Assembly (NCBI GenBank): GCA_023260615.1
Contig: JALQUY010000071.1
Location: forward strand, 1 to 8,668
Length of the DNA: 8,668 bases
Direction: 5' to 3'
Origin: Schleiferiaceae bacterium
GTDB lineage: Bacteria > Bacteroidota > Bacteroidia > Flavobacteriales > Schleiferiaceae
Position numbers and translations under genes: made by a program. The notes under the pieces are model-generated. The model did no database searches, was not told the DNA's origin, and saw only the letters and a program-made list of their open reading frames with translations. Below, one piece after another: positions 7,190 through 8,668 of the stretch; positions within the stretch are counted from its first letter, which is position 1, and each line of letters starts with the position of its first letter.

Positions 7190-7904
7190 AGCTTGGGCCA
7201 TCATTCCGGCCCGAATGGGGTCCACCCGCCTTCCCGGTAAGCCCCTTGCAGACATCGCTGGCAAGCCTATGATTCAGCACGTTTGGGAGCGGATTTCTGA
7301 AGTGCTGCCCACCTTTGTAGCCACGGACGACGAACGCATCGCCCAAGTCGTTGAAGCCGCTGGCGGCATGGCCATTCTAACCTCTCCCAACTGCGTCAAC
7401 GGCACCCAGCGCGTCACGGAGGCCCTTCATATTTTGGCCGAACAGGGCCAAAACCTCCCCGGTATTGTCCTCAACAGTCAAGGCGACGAACCCCTCGTCT
7501 CCCCGCAGGACATTATCACCTTGCTCAATTTGATGCTTCGCGACGAAGTCCAAATTGGCACCCTCGTCACGCCCGCCCAACCCGGCGATGCCGAATCCGG
7601 CACCAACGCCTTTGTGGACAAAACCCCCGACGGCCGCTGCCATGGGTTTTCCCGCAATCCCGCCTGCTGTGCCATCCAAGCCTGGCGCCACGTGGGCATG
7701 TACGGGTTCAAAACCCAGTTGCTCCCCGAACTCGTCGCCCTACCCGAAACCGAAAACGAACTCCGCGAACGCCTCGAACAAGTTCGCTGGCTAGACCATG
7801 GCTACGCCATCTATGCCGCGGAAGTCAAAGCCGCAGGCATTGGGGTGGATAGCCCCGAGGATTTGGAGAAGGTTCGGATTTTGGCGGGGAAGCTGGAGGG
7901 CTAG
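7176..7904 (+). CDS. kdsB: KdsB-like 3-deoxy-manno-octulosonate cytidylyltransferase with altered motif residues
   Basis: This 242-residue cytosolic enzyme probably activates Kdo with CTP to CMP-Kdo for LPS core or capsule assembly. The N-terminal nucleotide-binding IIPARMGSTRLPGKPLADIAGKPMI pattern spans residues 9-33. VATDDERI, the metal-binding NSQGDEPLV (Asp104), FSRNP, RHVGMYGF and a final GVDSPEDLEKVR (Asp225) follow in family order. It departs from typical KdsB at the usual H-x-SGT(D/E)R segment, which reads CVNGTQR (73-79), and at the loop before FSR, which is cysteine-containing and shortened. A related CMP-sugar synthetase with another substrate is therefore possible. I use the ATG at 7176, inside the last codons of rfbB, because it places the PAR motif at the normal distance from the N-terminus. 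The final residues LEG and the TAG stop are encoded by the octanucleotide repeat at 7892. Confidence 0.87.
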   Translation: MPPHKAWAIIPARMGSTRLPGKPLADIAGKPMIQHVWERISEVLPTFVATDDERIAQVVEAAGGMAILTSPNCVNGTQRVTEALHILAEQGQNLPGIVLNSQGDEPLVSPQDIITLLNLMLRDEVQIGTLVTPAQPGDAESGTNAFVDKTPDGRCHGFSRNPACCAIQAWRHVGMYGFKTQLLPELVALPETENELRERLEQVRWLDHGYAIYAAEVKAAGIGVDSPEDLEKVRILAGKLEG

Positions 7905-7931
7905 GGGGCTAGAGAGCTAGAGAGCTCGGGC
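7892..7931 (+). repeat. Octanucleotide tandem repeat, GCTAGAGA type, overlapping the end of kdsB
   Basis: Four consecutive 8-base units are visible: GCTGGAGG (7892-7899), GCTAGGGG (7900-7907), GCTAGAGA (7908-7915) and GCTAGAGA (7916-7923). A decaying fifth unit, GCTCGGGC (7924-7931), follows. The second unit contains the TAG stop of kdsB. A matching array in the opposite orientation occurs at 8628-8659. The role is unknown; decay from the perfect units toward the ends is typical of slipped-strand tandem growth. Confidence 0.8.
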
Positions 7932-8079
7932 AAGTGTGTTCGTTGAAAAGACGAATCTTTGCCAGCTCGGAATTCCATCGGGATCTGTATTGGCTGGTTG
8001 AAGGATGTCCCAGTGAGCGAGAAAAGCAGTAGTTTTCACCTACTATGCAATGAGGTCTTATCATTAACTGCCTCGAAAG

Positions 8080-8520
8080 ATGAATAATGGTGTATTTCTG
8101 GTGGTCGCAGTCCTCTGTAGCTTTTGGTCGTGTGCCGTTGAGGTAAAGGACCCTCATTCTTCAGAGACACCGAAAATGGAAACTAAGCAGGAATCCTTGG
8201 GTGCCGTGAAAGAAAAGAGGTTTCAACTTTTCAGCAATGGGCCTTGTGAAGATATTTTAGATGACACGATGCTCGACAGTTCGGCAGTTCGCATTTCTAC
8301 GCTGGAACGCGATTCGGGTAAGCTGACTGTAAAATTTGGATTTAGACAGGCGTGTTGCCAAGAGTTTATAGGCGACTATTCGATAGTGAATGATACGGCC
8401 GTATTGAAGCTGGAACCGGTTAAGGATGAAAACTGTGAGTGCTTTTGCTGGTATTCCTACACGTTTATTCATGCGGATTCAGCGGAAACGTTCACAGGAA
8501 TTAAAATCGAATTTCTGTAG
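8080..8520 (+). CDS. Small cysteine-containing putative lipoprotein, function unknown
   Basis: I do not recognise a named family for this 146-residue product. The first 17 residues are a short hydrophobic export signal ending in CSFWSC, so Cys18 is a plausible lipidation site, though Phe and Trp make it an atypical lipobox. A polar linker rich in Ser, Glu and Lys (about 20-45) follows. The rest is probably a compact beta domain with paired cysteines: FGFRQACCQEFIGDYSI, then NDTAVLKLEP, then CECFCWYSYTF. This Cys-Cys plus Cys-x-Cys-x-Cys pattern with a DTxxL strand resembles small uncharacterised Bacteroidota exported proteins (family resemblance from memory, not checked). Two counted lines of the gene are 40-47% GC, lower than the sugar operon. 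It starts 175 nt after kdsB, on the same strand, and is bracketed by the inverted repeat arrays. No convincing promoter was found. Confidence 0.72.
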   Translation: MNNGVFLVVAVLCSFWSCAVEVKDPHSSETPKMETKQESLGAVKEKRFQLFSNGPCEDILDDTMLDSSAVRISTLERDSGKLTVKFGFRQACCQEFIGDYSIVNDTAVLKLEPVKDENCECFCWYSYTFIHADSAETFTGIKIEFL

Positions 8521-8527
8521 GGAATTG

Positions 8528-8550
8528 GGAAGCGCGATGCGCGTTCCTTT
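8528..8550 (+). terminator. Possible weak intrinsic terminator after the small lipoprotein gene
   Basis: GGAAGCGC, loop GAT, then GCGC, a bulged G and TTCC form a short hairpin (8528-8547), followed by TTTAAA. It begins 8 nt after the stop codon. The stem is only 8 bp with a bulge and the T-run is short, so this is a tentative call. Confidence 0.3.
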
Positions 8551-8627
8551 AAACGCTTAATCTCTTTTACCCTTAAACCAGGTTGGGGACCTTCGCCGCG
8601 CGCGGGGACTTTCCGTTGTTTTGCCAA

Positions 8628-8659
8628 GCTCTAGCACTCTAGCACTCTAGCCCTCTGGC
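8628..8659 (-). repeat. Octanucleotide tandem repeat, inverted copy of the GCTAGAGN array
   Basis: Read on the minus strand, four 8-base units are GCCAGAGG, GCTAGAGT, GCTAGAGT and GCTAGAGC. They share the GCTAGAG core with the array at 7892-7931 but point the other way. The terminal unit on the far side (GCCAGAGG) mirrors the GCTGGAGG that starts the left array. The repeat may belong to a downstream minus-strand gene ending near the window edge, which cannot be seen here. Confidence 0.75.
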
Positions 8660-8668
8660 TCCCTTAAA

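Noticed and set aside
7916..8032. About 39 open codons on the plus strand containing EFHRDLYWLVEGCPSE, possibly a gene remnant
   Set aside because: No start codon and no family I can name; a stretch this short is expected by chance.
8028..8044. AGTAG/CTACT inverted repeat and a TAGTTTTC resembling the Bacteroidota -7 box
   Set aside because: The stem is only 5 bp. The box lacks its final G and has no TTTG at the expected -33 distance, so neither terminator nor promoter is supported.
7909..8157. 82-codon minus-strand open frame across the spacer after kdsB
   Set aside because: It overlaps the start of the lipoprotein gene and the repeat array, has no recognisable motif and no ribosome-binding site.
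8585..8609. Perfect palindrome CCGCGCGCGG (8596-8605) between two GGGGAC copies
   Set aside because: A GC-only palindrome of 10 bp and 6-base repeats are weak signals; no T-run or partner feature gives them a role.
8570..8668. Direct repeat CCCTTAAA at 8570-8577 and 8661-8668
   Set aside because: Eight bases is too short to call a target-site duplication, and no transposase lies between the copies.

Overview
The window looks like a chromosomal surface-polysaccharide locus of a member of the Bacteroidota. The strongest taxonomic clue is the 705-residue secreted protein at 4016-6133. It ends in a type IX secretion (T9SS) sorting domain and carries a SprB-like repeat, both hallmarks of this phylum. 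Most gene starts lack a clear Shine-Dalgarno sequence, which also fits. Hand-counted GC in the operon is about 55-60%, high for a typical flavobacterium, so I do not name a family.

Region 1 (1-3999) is four tightly packed plus-strand genes that make or convert nucleotide sugars. They are the C-terminal 225 residues of a WbpE/PorR-like sugar aminotransferase, UDP-glucose 6-dehydrogenase (ugd), UDP-glucuronate decarboxylase (uxs) and UDP-glucose 4-epimerase (galE). All junctions are ATGA or TAATG overlaps. Ugd and Uxs together give UDP-glucose to UDP-glucuronate to UDP-xylose. GalE supplies UDP-galactose or possibly UDP-GalNAc, and the aminotransferase supplies an amino sugar, probably a diacetamido-uronic acid precursor.

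Region 2 (4016-6133) is the T9SS cargo gene, 16 nt after galE and 3 nt before the next gene, so it sits inside the sugar operon. Region 3 (6137-7904) resumes the sugar theme with dTDP-glucose 4,6-dehydratase (rfbB) and a KdsB-like CMP-sugar synthetase, overlapping by 14 nt. Everything from 1 to 7904 is probably one transcript whose 5' end lies outside the window.

Region 4 (7892-8668) differs. An octanucleotide tandem repeat (GCTAGAGN type) begins inside the end of kdsB and supplies its stop codon. About 700 bp later the same repeat family recurs in inverted orientation. Between them are a 175-nt spacer in which I see no convincing gene or promoter, one AT-richer gene for a small cysteine-containing putative lipoprotein, and a 148-nt tail with a weak hairpin.

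The main points for a second look are: the T9SS cargo gene inside a nucleotide-sugar operon that also has a Wbp-pathway-type aminotransferase; an AT-rich patch inside galE; a threonine at the GalE gatekeeper position; altered motif residues in KdsB; and the inverted pair of octanucleotide repeats. No convincingly new system is present. The T9SS cargo/Wbp aminotransferase combination is the most suggestive lead.
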